A stretch of 64,000 nucleotides of DNA from Brucella gallinifaecis (GTDB lineage Bacteria; Pseudomonadota; Alphaproteobacteria; Rhizobiales; Rhizobiaceae): positions 1-64,000 of the forward strand of contig NZ_ML636805.1 of NCBI RefSeq assembly GCF_006476605.1, read 5' to 3'. Shown here one piece after another: positions 36,558 to 46,134 of the stretch; within the stretch, counting starts at the first letter, position 1; every line of letters starts with the position of its first letter. The notes below the pieces were generated by a model. It saw only the letters and a list, made by a program, of their open reading frames with translations, searched no databases and had not been told where the DNA came from. Both the position numbers and the translations under genes were made by a program.

Positions 36558-36968
36558 TTAACCGCCTGAAGGAACTGGGCAGGTTAAATCACCTTCAGCG
36601 CAATTCAGATAGTTCATGAATTGTTTGTTACGGTCCTCAGTTAATTGCGCTCTGCATGAGGCAAGCATCATTGGGTGTATGCTCCCGCCTACCGTGGCGG
36701 ATGAGGAAAAGTTACATTCAGCGTCCCTGAATTTAACCCATGCACGTTGTGAAGTAACAAGTAAACGCTTAGCCTCATCATCGTCCGCGAGGCGTTTTTC
36801 GATTTCTTTGTAGTTTGTGTTTAGTTGTTTATCGGCTTTAGACAATTCATCATTAGCGCACTTTGTCATGGTTGTCTGGTCTTGCGCATCTTCGCATTCA
36901 GTGGATGATGCAAAGGCTGTGCTTGAGAACAATATTGTTGTTAAAGCAACTGCTGCAAATCTTAACAT
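36558..36968 (-). CDS. LprI/DUF1311-type secreted protein (lysozyme inhibitor-like)
   Basis: A 136-residue periplasmic protein: signal peptide LRFAAVALTTILFSSTAFASS, then a domain with CEDAQDQTTMTKCANDELSK (two Cys), the long helix KQLNTNYKEIEKRLADDDEA and QRAWVKFRDAECNFSS (about 75-90), typical of the LprI/DUF1311 family. Some members inhibit lysozyme. A longer frame starts at 37004, but the ATG at 36968 has a GGAGAG site and fits the signal peptide. Confidence 0.8.
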   Translation of the reverse strand: MLRFAAVALTTILFSSTAFASSTECEDAQDQTTMTKCANDELSKADKQLNTNYKEIEKRLADDDEAKRLLVTSQRAWVKFRDAECNFSSSATVGGSIHPMMLASCRAQLTEDRNKQFMNYLNCAEGDLTCPVPSGG

Positions 36969-37272
36969 GAGCTCTCCGATAAATGGTCTGTTAATACTAT
37001 CCAAAATGATAGCTCAGAATTGTTGATGCGCATTAGAAATCTATTGAATAGGTTAACATCTAAAAGTTGTCTACGATCACATGCTTGATGTGCAGGAAAT
37101 AGAAGCAGATACAAGTCTGATAGTCTGTGACCACATAGACCCATGCCACGGCGATGAGCGAGCATTCTGGTCAGGACCATTCCAGCCCCCTGCAAGCCAT
37201 GCCATGACCGAGACAGGCAGTGGATAGAACGCGCCTTTCTAAACAGCCGGAACATATAAAGGTTTGCATGAT

Positions 37273-37785
37273 CTATATAGCAGCGTCTGCATCATCCGGC
37301 TTGGGTTCAGTGGCAGAGGAAGACGGTGTTTTGATGTCGTCTTTCCTATGAGAAAACAGGGCGAGTGTTATCAGTGCGAATACCATGATGATGATCGCGA
37401 CGTCGAAAGCATTAAGAGCACAGGCTATTCCTATTGCACCAGTCGCCCAAAGGCTCGCAGCCGTGGCGGTTCCTTTAACAGACGAACTTAGGCGTAGAAT
37501 AGCCCCACCACCAATAAAGCCCATGCCCGTGATGACGCCTTCGACGATACGAGCCAGTGCTTCTGGATTGTCTACGGTCAAGCCCTCTGTGGCCTTAATG
37601 AAACCACAACTGGCAACAGCAACCAGAGGAAAAGTTCTCAGACCTGCGCTACGCTCTTCGATCTCACGATGCCAGCCGATAGGTAGAGCCAAGATATAGG
37701 CTGCTGCCATGGTAATAATGTGCGGCCAAACATTGAAATTGTCAGCACTTAAGGCTTCTTGAAGGGCCGATAGAAACTGGTCCAT
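37273..37785 (-). CDS. MgtC/SapB family membrane protein
   Basis: A 170-residue inner-membrane protein with the MgtC N-terminal domain: AAAYILALPIGWHREIEER (about 27) and VEGVITGMGFIGGGAILRLS then VKGTATAASLWATGAIGIAC (about 82-122). It lacks the C-terminal cytoplasmic ACT-like domain of Salmonella MgtC; the tail after residue 145 is short and polar. MgtC relatives affect Mg2+ limitation survival and virulence in macrophages, including in Brucella. No Mg leader was recognised upstream. Confidence 0.88.
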   Translation of the reverse strand: MDQFLSALQEALSADNFNVWPHIITMAAAYILALPIGWHREIEERSAGLRTFPLVAVASCGFIKATEGLTVDNPEALARIVEGVITGMGFIGGGAILRLSSSVKGTATAASLWATGAIGIACALNAFDVAIIIMVFALITLALFSHRKDDIKTPSSSATEPKPDDADAAI

Positions 37786-38119
37786 TGTACTGCTCCTACT
37801 ATTGAATCAGGGATAACGTACACCTTCGCGAGGCTATCAGATCAACCTATTTGTCGTATCCAATTTCTTGCATAACTGTGTTCATATTCTGCTTGGTTAA
37901 GCAGACGCCGCTCCTCATATCGTCTTCTTTGTTCCCTTATTGTTTTTTACGGACGGAAAGAGTCAATTCACAAGATTGGTTTGAGAACATAAAAAGAAGT
38001 ACCATGGCGTTTTGGGTTCTGACATTCGCCACGAGATGCATCTGTGTTCAGTTTGTTCTTTTTTCCTATTTTAAGGGCTTGCAGTTTAACCCTTTATATC
38101 TTAGGGCTTTTTCATGGTC
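37786..38119. other. Gap between the MgtC gene and tRNA-Pro
   Basis: 334 bases without a supported gene. A TTTATAT stretch shortly before the tRNA may be its -10 region. Nothing else stands out. Confidence 0.5.
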
Positions 38120-38196
<77 letters not shown>

Positions 38197-38259
38197 TTAA
38201 ATCAATGACTTAAATCTAATAAATCCCTGCTCTCAGAGCGTGCTTTATGATGATGATTG

Positions 38260-38580
38260 TCATGTGCGTGGTGTAAACAGGATAATGCAGGTCCCGGTGA
38301 AGGCGATTATTGCTCCGATTATATCCCACCGGTCAGGGCGCATGCCTTCAGCCGCCCATATCCAGACGATTGATGCAATAATGTAAATCCCGCCATATGC
38401 GGCATAAGCGCGACCCGCAGCAGAGCTTTCAATTAGTGTAAGTAGATAAGCAAAGAGGGCAAGGCATAGAATGCCTGGTAATAACCATAGTGGTGACTTA
38501 TCGAGCTTGAGCCATGCCCAGAACGAAAAACATCCGGCAATCTCAAATATAGCGGCAGTAGTGTAAATTAGGAACTGCAC
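38260..38580 (-). CDS. YnfA family (UPF0060) membrane protein
   Basis: A 106-residue protein with four hydrophobic helices. The pattern [19 protein letters not shown] (about 12), [15 protein letters not shown] and [17 protein letters not shown] is diagnostic of the YnfA family, relatives of SMR transporters. The export substrate is not established. Single gene. Confidence 0.88.
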   Translation of the reverse strand: MQFLIYTTAAIFEIAGCFSFWAWLKLDKSPLWLLPGILCLALFAYLLTLIESSAAGRAYAAYGGIYIIASIVWIWAAEGMRPDRWDIIGAIIAFTGTCIILFTPRT

Positions 38581-38692
38581 TGTGAATTTCCGTAAATTTG
38601 TTCAGCCTATGATAATGCTGCATAAGTTTGTTGTATATTTCAGTTCTGTAAAATCTGAAAATACTGAATATTTCGCACTATGAGCGAACCTC

Positions 38693-40231
38693 TCAATAGG
38701 CATTTTCTGTATTTAATAATCGGATTGGTGTGAGAAACAGAATTTTCAAATCAAACCAGAGCGACCAGTTCTCAATATAGTAGAGATCATATTCTGTACG
38801 CATCCTAAGCTTGTCATTATTATCGATTTCGCCACGCCAGCCATTGATCTGTGCCCAGCCGGTAACACCCGGTTTGACGCGGTGGCGGGCAAAATAGCCA
38901 TCAACGACTTCGTTAAAAAGCACATTATGCGTGTGTGCCGTTACAGCATGTGGACGTGGCCCGACGAGAGACAATGATCCGGTTAGAGAGTTGAAGAATT
39001 GTGGCAGCTCATCAATTGATGTCTTACGTATAAATTGCCCGACCCGTGTGACACGTGGATCATTTTTTGTCACAGGATTGCGTGCTGTTGGATCGCTGTG
39101 CTCGGTATACATCGAACGAAATTTCCAGACATTGATGATTTCGTTGTTAAAGCCATGACGTTTTTGTTTAAAAATCACCGGCCCTTTGCTGTCGAGCTTG
39201 ATAGCAATTGCTGTTGCGAGCATGACAGGGGAGAGCGCAATAATGCCAAGCAGGCTGAAGACGATATCGAAAATGCGTTTTGCGACTGAATCCCAGTCAT
39301 TGATCGGCTTGTCAAAAATATCGAGCATCGGCACTGTGCCGATATATGAATAGGCGCGTGGACGGAAACGAAGGTGGCTGTTGACTGCCGACAGGCGGAT
39401 ATCGACCGGCAAAACCCAGAGCTTGTTAAGGATTGTCAAAATACGTTCTTCAGCACTGATCGGTAATGAAACGATCAACATATCGATGCGGGCAATTCGT
39501 GCAAACTCTATCAACTCCTGGATATTTCCGAGTTTGGGATAGCCTGCCACGATAGGCGGAGAACGCTTGTCGTCGCGATCATCGAATATGCCGCAAATTC
39601 GTATGTCATTATCCACTTGCTGTTCAAGCAGGCGGATCAGGGCCTCAGCATTAGGACCGCCGCCGACGATTACCGCACGGCGCTCCAGAATGCCATTGCG
39701 TGCCCATCGGCGAATTTTCCAGGAAATAAACAGCCGTGTAGTGATGAGAATGATCAGGCTGCTCAGGGTCCATATTAAAAACCAGACACGCGAAAAATCC
39801 GATGAAACCTTGAATAGAAAACCGGTAATGGCAATAGCGCCTAGCACGGAAATCCAGCTGATAATGACACGCTTAAGGTGGCGGCTTGGGCTGCGCAGGA
39901 TATTGATCTGATAGCCGTTGTTGATTTCCATCAGCAGCACAAACAGACCGGCGCCAACAATCATAGTCAGGAAATAATAGAATAAATGAGGGCTTTGAAA
40001 ATTTACATAATACGCAAAACTCAAGACGCCAGTAACAAATATGATGCCAAATTCAATCAGGCGTATGACACCGCTCAGCATGGTTGGTGAGAGATTGTCA
40101 CTTGCATATTGCGCAGCCATCTGGCGCGCCATTGAGTTTAACGCAACACTCTCTTTGGGATTAGAAATATCCGCAGTTCCTGAATGGTTGGCCTCTGGCT
40201 CGACTGGAGAAGGCGTCTCGTTGTTCCGCAC
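38693..40231 (-). CDS. Undecaprenyl-phosphate glucose phosphotransferase (WcaJ type)
   Basis: Transfers a hexose-1-phosphate to undecaprenyl phosphate, the first step of an exopolysaccharide repeat unit. The 512-residue protein has a polar N-terminus, four membrane helices (about 55-170), a nucleotide-binding-like domain ([16 protein letters not shown], about 190) and the C-terminal transferase domain: [35 protein letters not shown] and [20 protein letters not shown] (about 320-430). The start is GTG after GGGGTAA. It is similar to UppE/PssA-type enzymes of rhizobia. The export gene lies upstream on the same strand. Confidence 0.9.
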   Translation of the reverse strand: MRNNETPSPVEPEANHSGTADISNPKESVALNSMARQMAAQYASDNLSPTMLSGVIRLIEFGIIFVTGVLSFAYYVNFQSPHLFYYFLTMIVGAGLFVLLMEINNGYQINILRSPSRHLKRVIISWISVLGAIAITGFLFKVSSDFSRVWFLIWTLSSLIILITTRLFISWKIRRWARNGILERRAVIVGGGPNAEALIRLLEQQVDNDIRICGIFDDRDDKRSPPIVAGYPKLGNIQELIEFARIARIDMLIVSLPISAEERILTILNKLWVLPVDIRLSAVNSHLRFRPRAYSYIGTVPMLDIFDKPINDWDSVAKRIFDIVFSLLGIIALSPVMLATAIAIKLDSKGPVIFKQKRHGFNNEIINVWKFRSMYTEHSDPTARNPVTKNDPRVTRVGQFIRKTSIDELPQFFNSLTGSLSLVGPRPHAVTAHTHNVLFNEVVDGYFARHRVKPGVTGWAQINGWRGEIDNNDKLRMRTEYDLYYIENWSLWFDLKILFLTPIRLLNTENAY

Positions 40232-40425
40232 GGTTTACCCCTAATAATCTAAGTATCAGATTATCTATAAAGGCAAATCCTAAGGAAATACTGATTAAAA
40301 AATGCTGGTGGCGAAGAGGCTGTCAGGAATGTGTCTTACGGTAAATCAATTCTATAGATTGCGCTGTTGCTTAAAGTGAGAACAGCAAATGCAGGCAGGT
40401 ATTGTTTATCGAGTGGCAGGCGTCT

Positions 40426-41016
40426 TTAAAACAGCCGCTCTCGCACGTAAATCGTATCTCCTGGCAGAATAGGATCGGAAATGACAACACGGCCAGTAAT
40501 GACTTTGTCATTAATTGTCCGGGTAACATCGACATTTTCCTGATTGGCGCGCGGGCTAAAGCCACCAGCCGCAGCGATTGCCTTTTGAATGGTCATACCG
40601 GGCACATAGGCGTATTGGCCTGCACCACCCACTTCACCCATTATGAAAATCGGGCGATAGCGGTCAACCTCTACACTCACATCAGGATCACGCAGGTAAT
40701 CACCGCGGAGCTTGGATGCGATTGTCGCTTCAAGCTGTTTGACGGTTCTGCCGCTTGCCGGAATACTGCCAACCAGCGGAAATGCGATATATCCTGATTG
40801 ATCAACAGAGTAATTATTGGTGAGGCCTGCTTGCTCAAACACTGTAATACGTACACGATCACCAGCATTAAGCAGATAGGGTTCATTAAGGGCCGCGTGA
40901 AATGCATCCGGGGCAGGGCGATAGCTGGAACATGCACAAAGGGTCATGGCCGCAAGGCCAAGCACAATAAACGCTACATTGCTTTTGCGCTTTTTATGAA
41001 ATTTCTGCATTGTCAT
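40426..41016 (-). CDS. Polysaccharide export lipoprotein (Wza type)
   Basis: A 196-residue outer-membrane lipoprotein: FIVLGLAAMTLCAC with lipobox Cys, then the polysaccharide export domain (YLLNAGDRVRITVFEQAGLT, about 50; GYIAFPLVGSIPASGRTV) and a SLBB domain (IFIMGEVGGAGQYAYVPGMT, about 128). The length is short compared with Wza but usual for rhizobial ExoF/GumB-like proteins. The start at 41016 has a GAGG site. It is divergent from the CpsD-like gene. Confidence 0.87.
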   Translation of the reverse strand: MTMQKFHKKRKSNVAFIVLGLAAMTLCACSSYRPAPDAFHAALNEPYLLNAGDRVRITVFEQAGLTNNYSVDQSGYIAFPLVGSIPASGRTVKQLEATIASKLRGDYLRDPDVSVEVDRYRPIFIMGEVGGAGQYAYVPGMTIQKAIAAAGGFSPRANQENVDVTRTINDKVITGRVVISDPILPGDTIYVRERLF

Positions 41017-41207
41017 ATTCGCCTCGGTTTCTTCCGAAAAGCTTTGCTGTATTTGCAGGTTCGGATGGCAATATCCACGCCCTGACAATAGCGTTATCTA
41101 TTGATTAAGGTTAATGGCTGGTAAAAGAATGCCGGTTCCGATGAAAAACTTTCTTTCCAGTTATGATTTGAGCTCTATGCACGGCTTGACACTCGGGTTA
41201 TGCGAGA

Positions 41208-41942
41208 GTGAAAGCGATTGATATACGGATGATTGAAGCGGCAACTGATATGAATTTTAAGGATAGATTGAAAAAAGATTCGGTATCGGGAGATCGGCCG
41301 ATGGAACGTTGGACATCCCCCTTTATGTCAGATGCGTTTGAAAGCTCTCAGGAGAATAGTTCAAGCGATGTCGATAATCCCGTCGATAATCCCAATGGCG
41401 TGAAAACTGTTGCCGATCATCTTGTGTTATCGAGGATGAAGCGCGTGGTTGCGGTTTCTCCTGAAGGTGATGATGCTTCTGTCTACACTGTCCGATTGGT
41501 TAGGGAGCTTGCTGATCGTGGAAAGCGTGTTCTTTTTATAGATATGACTGCGCATGGTATATTGGGACAAGCGATGCTTGAAAGCAATGATCATGCCGGC
41601 ATTACAGAGCTTCTTGCAGGAGAGCGGCGCTTCAACGACGCAATCCATGCGGATCATTTTTCACGGGCACATATTATGCCGCTTGGAAAAGTTAATCCTG
41701 AAAGGGCAATGCGTTCAGCCGGCCGGTTGCCTTTCATTCTTGAAGCGCTGGAAACTATATATGATTTTGTGGTGCTGGAGTGCGGTCCGTCTACATCCAG
41801 CCAGATACATTGCATTGTGGATGCTCTAACAGCAATCATCATCAATATTATCGAACCCGATGATGAAAGTGTGGCAGCAGCTGCACTTGATATGGATCAA
41901 AGTGGTTATGAGGACGTCATTATTCTGATGGACGCGCAGTAA
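41208..41942 (+). CDS. Wzc/CpsD-like protein with degenerate ATP site
   Basis: A 244-residue protein whose C-terminal 170 residues follow the BY-kinase/ParA-like fold: RMKRVVAVSP (strand 1), RELADRGKRVLFIDM (Walker A' region), GITELLAGERRFNDAIHADH, MPLGKVNP and LETIYDFVVLECGP (Walker B region). The Walker A loop reads PEGDDASVYT instead of GEGKST, and the catalytic Asp positions are replaced, so it probably does not hydrolyse ATP. There is no tyrosine cluster at the C-terminus. It is divergent from the export gene, which fits a role in polysaccharide chain control. The start is uncertain; 41250 is an alternative. Confidence 0.65.
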   Translation: MKAIDIRMIEAATDMNFKDRLKKDSVSGDRPMERWTSPFMSDAFESSQENSSSDVDNPVDNPNGVKTVADHLVLSRMKRVVAVSPEGDDASVYTVRLVRELADRGKRVLFIDMTAHGILGQAMLESNDHAGITELLAGERRFNDAIHADHFSRAHIMPLGKVNPERAMRSAGRLPFILEALETIYDFVVLECGPSTSSQIHCIVDALTAIIINIIEPDDESVAAAALDMDQSGYEDVIILMDAQ

Positions 41943-41966
41943 GGCTGGCGATTTGATTGTTGTACT

Positions 41967-42000
41967 CGCTCTGCTTCATTCAGATCGAAATGCGCTCTAA
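41967..42000. repeat. RIME-like repeat, half copy D
   Basis: The reverse complement, TTAGAGCGCATTTCGATCTG and onward, matches the TAGAGCGCGTTTCGATCTG half of copy A. Its end provides the TAG stop of the DUF2842 gene. Confidence 0.7.
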
Positions 42001-42215
42001 TGACGTTTCTTGCGTGGGGGCTGTGCCATCCACCAGATAATGGCCATAGCAGGCAGAACCCAGAGAAGTCCGGTCAGGAAGAAGTAGAGCAGGTGCACCC
42101 AGGCTGGTGATTCTGCCAATTGCGCCACAGCGATTATTGTTGCGAAAACTGCATAGATAATCACAAGCGCTACAAGCAGAAATGTGCCTATGAGTTTTTT
42201 CAGCCGAACGGGCAT
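41997..42215 (-). CDS. DUF2842 membrane protein
   Basis: A 72-residue inner-membrane protein with two helices (LIGTFLLVALVIIYAVFATI and HLLYFFLTGLLWVLPAMAII) and a basic C-terminus (PPRKKRH). This is the typical DUF2842 protein of Rhizobiales, function unknown. The stop codon lies in the half-copy palindromic repeat. It is divergent from ctaA. Confidence 0.8.
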   Translation of the reverse strand: MPVRLKKLIGTFLLVALVIIYAVFATIIAVAQLAESPAWVHLLYFFLTGLLWVLPAMAIIWWMAQPPRKKRH

Positions 42216-42300
42216 GTCTTTCCCCTGCTTCCATTTAACTCATTGGCTCTAACGCGTGAGCGAACACAAGGGAAGCGAAAACGCGTCGGCTTGTCGCATG

Positions 42301-42320
42301 AAGTCGCGTGAAGTCGCGTG
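42301..42320. repeat. Tandem 10-base repeat upstream of ctaA
   Basis: AAGTCGCGTG occurs twice in direct tandem, 70-89 bases before the ctaA start. Confidence 0.6.
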
Positions 42321-42389
42321 AACTTGTCTTGTAACCGTTTCGGCTATGCGGCATGTATCCCTTTATACAATATTGAAGGATTAAATGGC

Positions 42390-43466
42390 ATGGTGGCAGT
42401 TTCTGTTCGACAGGAAGGGCAGGGCGCAGCGAGATCTGCAACTGATGATCGCAATCGTCGATTGATCCGTTATTGGCTCTATGCTGTTTTTGTCGTTCTG
42501 ATTGCGATTGTCATGGTTGGTGGTGCTACCCGAATGACTGGCTCTGGCTTGTCAATAACCGAATGGAAGCCGATCCACGGCGTTATTCCGCCGCTCAACC
42601 ATGCGCAATGGATGGAAGAGTTCGATAAATATCGTCAGATTCCACAATATCAGCAGATTAACAAAGGCATGTCGCTGGAAGCTTTCCAGACTATTTTCTG
42701 GTGGGAATGGGCGCACCGTATGCTTGCCCGTTTCGTTGGTTTTCTGGTTGCTATCCCGCTTGCCTTCTTCTGGCTGACAGGCCGTCTCACCACCGCACTT
42801 AAATATCGGATGCTCGGACTGCTGGCACTGGGTGCGTTTCAGGGGGCTATTGGCTGGTGGATGGTGGCGTCTGGCCTGAGCGAACGCACAAGCGTGAGCC
42901 AGTATCGGCTTGCGATCCATTTGACCACAGCATGCATTATCATAACGGCTGTGCTCTATATTGCGCGGGGGCTTGCAAAATACACGGAACGCCCGGCAGA
43001 ACGTTCAATCCAGCATTTTGCCGGATGGCTGGTCTTTGCTGTGCTTGTGCAGATTTATCTTGGCGGTCTCGTTGCAGGTCTCCATGCGGGATTAACCTAT
43101 AATACCTGGCCGTTGATGGACGGAGCAATCATTCCATCTGATTTGTTTATTCAGTCACCCTGGTGGATCAATCTGTTTGAGAATCCGAAGACTGTGCAAT
43201 TCGTGCATCGCATGTTTGCCTATACAGTCGTCGTTCTCGCGCTTTTGCATCTGGTTCAGGTGTGGAAACATGCGCCGGGGACCACACATGCACGACGCAC
43301 AATCGTCTTGCTGGGGCTGATACTGGTGCAGGCTGCCATCGGGATTGTAACGCTATTGCTGAGCGTGCCGCTTGATCTTGGCCTTACACATCAGTTTGTT
43401 GCCCTCATTGTGCTGGCCTTTGCTGTGGCACACTGGCGTGCAATCAAGGGTGCGTATCAGGAATAA
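42390..43466 (+). CDS. ctaA: Heme A synthase (COX15/CtaA)
   Basis: Oxidises heme O to heme A for aa3-type cytochrome oxidase. The 358-residue membrane protein has about eight helices and the heme-ligand histidines in [16 protein letters not shown] (about 95), [14 protein letters not shown] (about 170), [15 protein letters not shown] (about 270) and [12 protein letters not shown] (about 330), as in the alphaproteobacterial/mitochondrial type 2. [18 protein letters not shown] is the family start signature. A GAAGGA site supports the start over 42318. Confidence 0.94.
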   Translation: MVAVSVRQEGQGAARSATDDRNRRLIRYWLYAVFVVLIAIVMVGGATRMTGSGLSITEWKPIHGVIPPLNHAQWMEEFDKYRQIPQYQQINKGMSLEAFQTIFWWEWAHRMLARFVGFLVAIPLAFFWLTGRLTTALKYRMLGLLALGAFQGAIGWWMVASGLSERTSVSQYRLAIHLTTACIIITAVLYIARGLAKYTERPAERSIQHFAGWLVFAVLVQIYLGGLVAGLHAGLTYNTWPLMDGAIIPSDLFIQSPWWINLFENPKTVQFVHRMFAYTVVVLALLHLVQVWKHAPGTTHARRTIVLLGLILVQAAIGIVTLLLSVPLDLGLTHQFVALIVLAFAVAHWRAIKGAYQE

Positions 43467-43467
43467 A

Positions 43468-43495
43468 AAAAGCCCGGTTTCAAGCCGGGCTTTTC
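43468..43495. terminator. Terminator between ctaA and argC
   Basis: AAAAGCCCGG, seven-base loop, CCGGGCTTTT. Confidence 0.85.
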
Positions 43496-43509
43496 ATTTC
43501 AGAATAAAA

Positions 43510-44442
43510 TTATTTGCCAAGCATCAGGTTCATATTCTGAACCGCGGCACCCGATGCGCCTTTGCCAAGATTATCCAGCAATGCGACGAGGTTGACCTGA
43601 TTGTCACCTTCAGTACCCAATACGAACAGTTTCATACCGTCCTTGCCGGCAAGTTCTTCTGCATCAATACGCGCCAGTTTGCTGCTTTCTTCAAGCGAAA
43701 CAACCTCGACTATATTTTGATCAGCATAATGGGCACTCAGAACAGTGTGAATATCTTTGAGCGATGGCGTATTTTCAAGCTCGTTCACAAACAGAGGAAC
43801 CTGCACGATCATGCCCTGCGGGAAGCGACCTACGCTTGGGCTGAAAATCGGGCGACGTTCAAGGCGGCCATGCAATTGCAGTTCCGGCACATGTTTGTGA
43901 CGTAGAGACAAACCATAAAGAAAATTGTTGGATACCAGATACTCGGGATGGTTCCTGTCTTCGATCTGCGCAATCATCTGCTTGCCGCCGCCGGTATAAC
44001 CGGACACCGCATTAACGCTGACAGGGTAATCTGCGGCCAGCAGACCAGCGTCGCGCAATGGACGAACCAAAGCGATGGCTCCGGTAGGATAGCAGCCGGG
44101 ATTGGCAACCAGCCGCGCTTGCGTGATCCGCTCACGTTGACCTTTGGCAAGTTCTGCAAAGCCATATGCCCAGTCTGCATGTACACGATGAGCGGTCGAT
44201 GTGTCGATGATCCGTGTTGTATCGTGACCTTCAAGCAGAGCTACTGCTTCTTTTGAAGCATCATCAGGCAGGCACAGAATCGCAATATCTGCGGCACGCA
44301 GATAGTCGGCGCGCAAATCCTTGTTGCGGCGCTCGGCTTCTGGAATAGAAATCACTTCAAGATCGTCGCGTTCAGCAAGGCGGCTGCGGATTTGCAGGCC
44401 TGTGGTGCCGTGTTCGCCATCGATGAAGATTTTCGGTTTCAT
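43510..44442 (-). CDS. argC: N-acetyl-gamma-glutamyl-phosphate reductase, type 2
   Basis: Third step of arginine synthesis (NADPH reduction of N-acetylglutamyl phosphate). The 310-residue protein is the short type 2 form: start [19 protein letters not shown] (phosphate-binding) and the catalytic Cys in [18 protein letters not shown] (about 115). Its place downstream of rpsI-rplM on the same strand is standard in Rhizobiales, but the rpsI terminator and a RIME-like repeat separate them here. Confidence 0.94.
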   Translation of the reverse strand: MKPKIFIDGEHGTTGLQIRSRLAERDDLEVISIPEAERRNKDLRADYLRAADIAILCLPDDASKEAVALLEGHDTTRIIDTSTAHRVHADWAYGFAELAKGQRERITQARLVANPGCYPTGAIALVRPLRDAGLLAADYPVSVNAVSGYTGGGKQMIAQIEDRNHPEYLVSNNFLYGLSLRHKHVPELQLHGRLERRPIFSPSVGRFPQGMIVQVPLFVNELENTPSLKDIHTVLSAHYADQNIVEVVSLEESSKLARIDAEELAGKDGMKLFVLGTEGDNQVNLVALLDNLGKGASGAAVQNMNLMLGK

Positions 44443-44521
44443 GCGCTTTGCCCTTGGATTTCAGATAGCTGCGTCAATTTTCGGAATCAGTTTTTCAGCT
44501 TTGTTTGTTGATGTTTACTGT

Positions 44522-44626
44522 TAGAGCACATCCTGAAAAGTGAGAACCGGTTTTCAGAACAAGATGTGCGTGAAAACAAATAGATAGAGCATTTCTAATG
44601 ATTTAACTAAATTCAGAAATGCTTTA
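44522..44626. repeat. RIME-like palindromic repeat, copy C
   Basis: TAGAGCACATC, core TGAAAAGTGAGAACCGGTTTTCA, GATGTGCG, then a second hairpin AGCATTTCT...AGAAATGCT. It has the same two-hairpin plan and core as copies A and B, in the leader of argC. Confidence 0.8.
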
Positions 44627-44652
44627 CCAGTTTTTATTAAGATAACTGATAA

Positions 44653-44684
44653 CAAAAAAGCGGACCCGAAGGCCCGCTTTTTTG
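44653..44684 (-). terminator. Terminator of the rplM-rpsI operon
   Basis: AAAAAAGCGG / CCGCTTTTTT stem on both strands. Confidence 0.8.
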
Positions 44685-44703
44685 TAATTCCAAAGCGATA
44701 ACA

Positions 44704-44782
44704 ATGAGCGCTTTGAGAATTGGCCAAAGTGCATTAGCGCTTTGAGAACTGGCCCAAAGTGCGTTAGCGCTTTGAGAACTGG
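44704..44782. repeat. 30-base direct repeats made from the 3' end of rpsI
   Basis: The rpsI end (TTAGCGCTTTGAGAACTGG at 44764-44782) is repeated downstream at 44734-44763 and, with changes, at 44704-44733, each with the spacer CCAAAGTGC(G/A). Two extra copies of the S9 C-terminal codons therefore lie after the stop. Confidence 0.85.
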
Positions 44783-45240
44783 AACGAACGGCGAGCCTTG
44801 GCCTTACCGTATTTTTTACGTTCAACAACGCGGCTGTCGCGGGTAAGGAAGCCACCCTTCTTGAGAACCGCGCGAAGGCCTGGTTCGTAATAGGTGAGTG
44901 CCTTGGAGATGCCGTGACGAACAGCGCCGGCCTGACCGGAAAGACCACCACCAATAACGGTAGCCACGATATCGAACTGGCCAGCGCGGTTTGACGCAAC
45001 GATTGGCTGCTGCAGGATCATCTGCAGAACCGGACGTGCGAAATAGGCGGCAAATTCTTTGCCGTTGACTGTGATCTTGCCCGAACCTGGCTTGACCCAG
45101 ACGCGAGCAATCGCATCCTTACGCTTGCCGGTCGCATAAGCGCGGCCCTGAGCGTCGATTTTCTGGACATGAACTGGAGCTGCGGCAGAGGCCGATGCTA
45201 CGCTGCCGAGTTCTTCGAGCGAGTTAAGCTGCTCAGCCAT
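44764..45240 (-). CDS. rpsI: 30S ribosomal protein S9
   Basis: A 158-residue S9 with an N-terminal extension of about 25 residues usual in Alphaproteobacteria, then [20 protein letters not shown] (about 30), [19 protein letters not shown], and the C-terminal tail ending FQFSKR that reaches the P-site tRNA. It starts two bases after rplM. Confidence 0.97.
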   Translation of the reverse strand: MAEQLNSLEELGSVASASAAAPVHVQKIDAQGRAYATGKRKDAIARVWVKPGSGKITVNGKEFAAYFARPVLQMILQQPIVASNRAGQFDIVATVIGGGLSGQAGAVRHGISKALTYYEPGLRAVLKKGGFLTRDSRVVERKKYGKAKARRSFQFSKR

Positions 45241-45242
45241 GA

Positions 45243-45707
45243 TTATGCATTCCCTTTGTTCTTGCGGTTCAGCGCTGCAACGTCCAGAACTTCTGGCTGC
45301 TGAGCTTCGTGCTGATGTTCTGCACCTTTGTAAACGCGCAGGTTCTTCATCTGGCGACGGCCAAGAGGACCGCGTGGGATCATGCGCTCGATAGCTTTTT
45401 CAAGAACGCGTTCCGGGAAACGACCTTCGAGAATCTGGCGAGCAGTACGCTCCTTGATGCCACCTGGGTGGCCAGTGTGCCAGTAGTAAACTTTGTCAGT
45501 ATACTTCTTGCCGGTAAGAACAACCTTGTCGGCATTGATGATGATGACATTGTCGCCATCGTCTACATGCGGGGTGAAGGTTGCTTTATGCTTACCGCGC
45601 AGGCGATTGGCGACGAGGGATGCGAGACGACCGACGACGAGACCTTCTGCGTCGATCAGAATCCATTTCTTCACCACTTCGGCTGGCTTCTGAGAAAAAG
45701 TTGCCAT
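45243..45707 (-). CDS. rplM: 50S ribosomal protein L13
   Basis: A 154-residue L13 starting [20 protein letters not shown], with [20 protein letters not shown] (about 25) and [20 protein letters not shown] (about 108). The frame extends upstream to 45824, but the ATG at 45707 is the conserved start. First gene of the rplM-rpsI operon. Confidence 0.97.
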   Translation of the reverse strand: MATFSQKPAEVVKKWILIDAEGLVVGRLASLVANRLRGKHKATFTPHVDDGDNVIIINADKVVLTGKKYTDKVYYWHTGHPGGIKERTARQILEGRFPERVLEKAIERMIPRGPLGRRQMKNLRVYKGAEHQHEAQQPEVLDVAALNRKNKGNA

Positions 45708-45838
45708 TGAAGTCTTCCTTGACTTGATCCCTGATCTTGCGATCCGGGCTTTTCTTGTTGCTTGTTTGGTTGCGTCTGTCCTTATGACATCCAACCGTGA
45801 GAGCATATGAATGTAAGCTCCCATATGTTCCGAGTGGG

Positions 45839-45867
45839 TCGATACACAAACTCTGACAGGCCGTCAA
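45839..45867 (-). promoter_or_regulatory. Promoter of rplM-rpsI
   Basis: TTGACG (45867-45862), a 17-base spacer, TATCGA on the minus strand, about 130 bases before the rplM start. The long leader could carry feedback control, but no known L13 leader fold was recognised. Confidence 0.55.
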
Positions 45868-46134
45868 GCGTTGTTTTTATGCTTATCTTTTAAAAATGCA
45901 ATAAAAACAAGTAGTTACAATGTTGGTATTATAATACCATATTTTTTTATCCTCGTCGGCTTGAATAAGTTGCCATTGCACGGGCAATAAACCCATGCGT
46001 CTCGTTGAATGGCCGTGAATGTTGGAATTAATTTTCGCAATTTAAAATAATCACAAAAAATCCTTCTTTGCTTTCTCGCAACCAGAGCCTAACGTCAGTT
46101 CATATCATATGGCATAGGCTGTCAGGAGGAACTC
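45868..46134. other. Regulatory region upstream of metY
   Basis: AT-rich. Contains a perfect 16-base palindrome TGGTATTATAATACCA (45924-45939) followed by a T run, a CATAT-c-ATATG palindrome, and AGCCTA / TAGGCT arms (46086-46091 and 46115-46120 region) close to the AGGAGG site of metY. No SAM-II riboswitch pattern was found. Confidence 0.45.

Noticed and set aside
36962-37255. 97-codon minus-strand frame upstream of the LprI gene
   Set aside because: Overlaps the LprI start, is rich in Arg, Leu and His as in chance frames, and has no ribosome site. A plus-strand frame over the same bases is equally unsupported.
46040-46134. SAM-II or other methionine riboswitch before metY
   Set aside because: Only short AGCCTA/TAGGCT arms are present; the conserved SAM-II pseudoknot sequences are missing.
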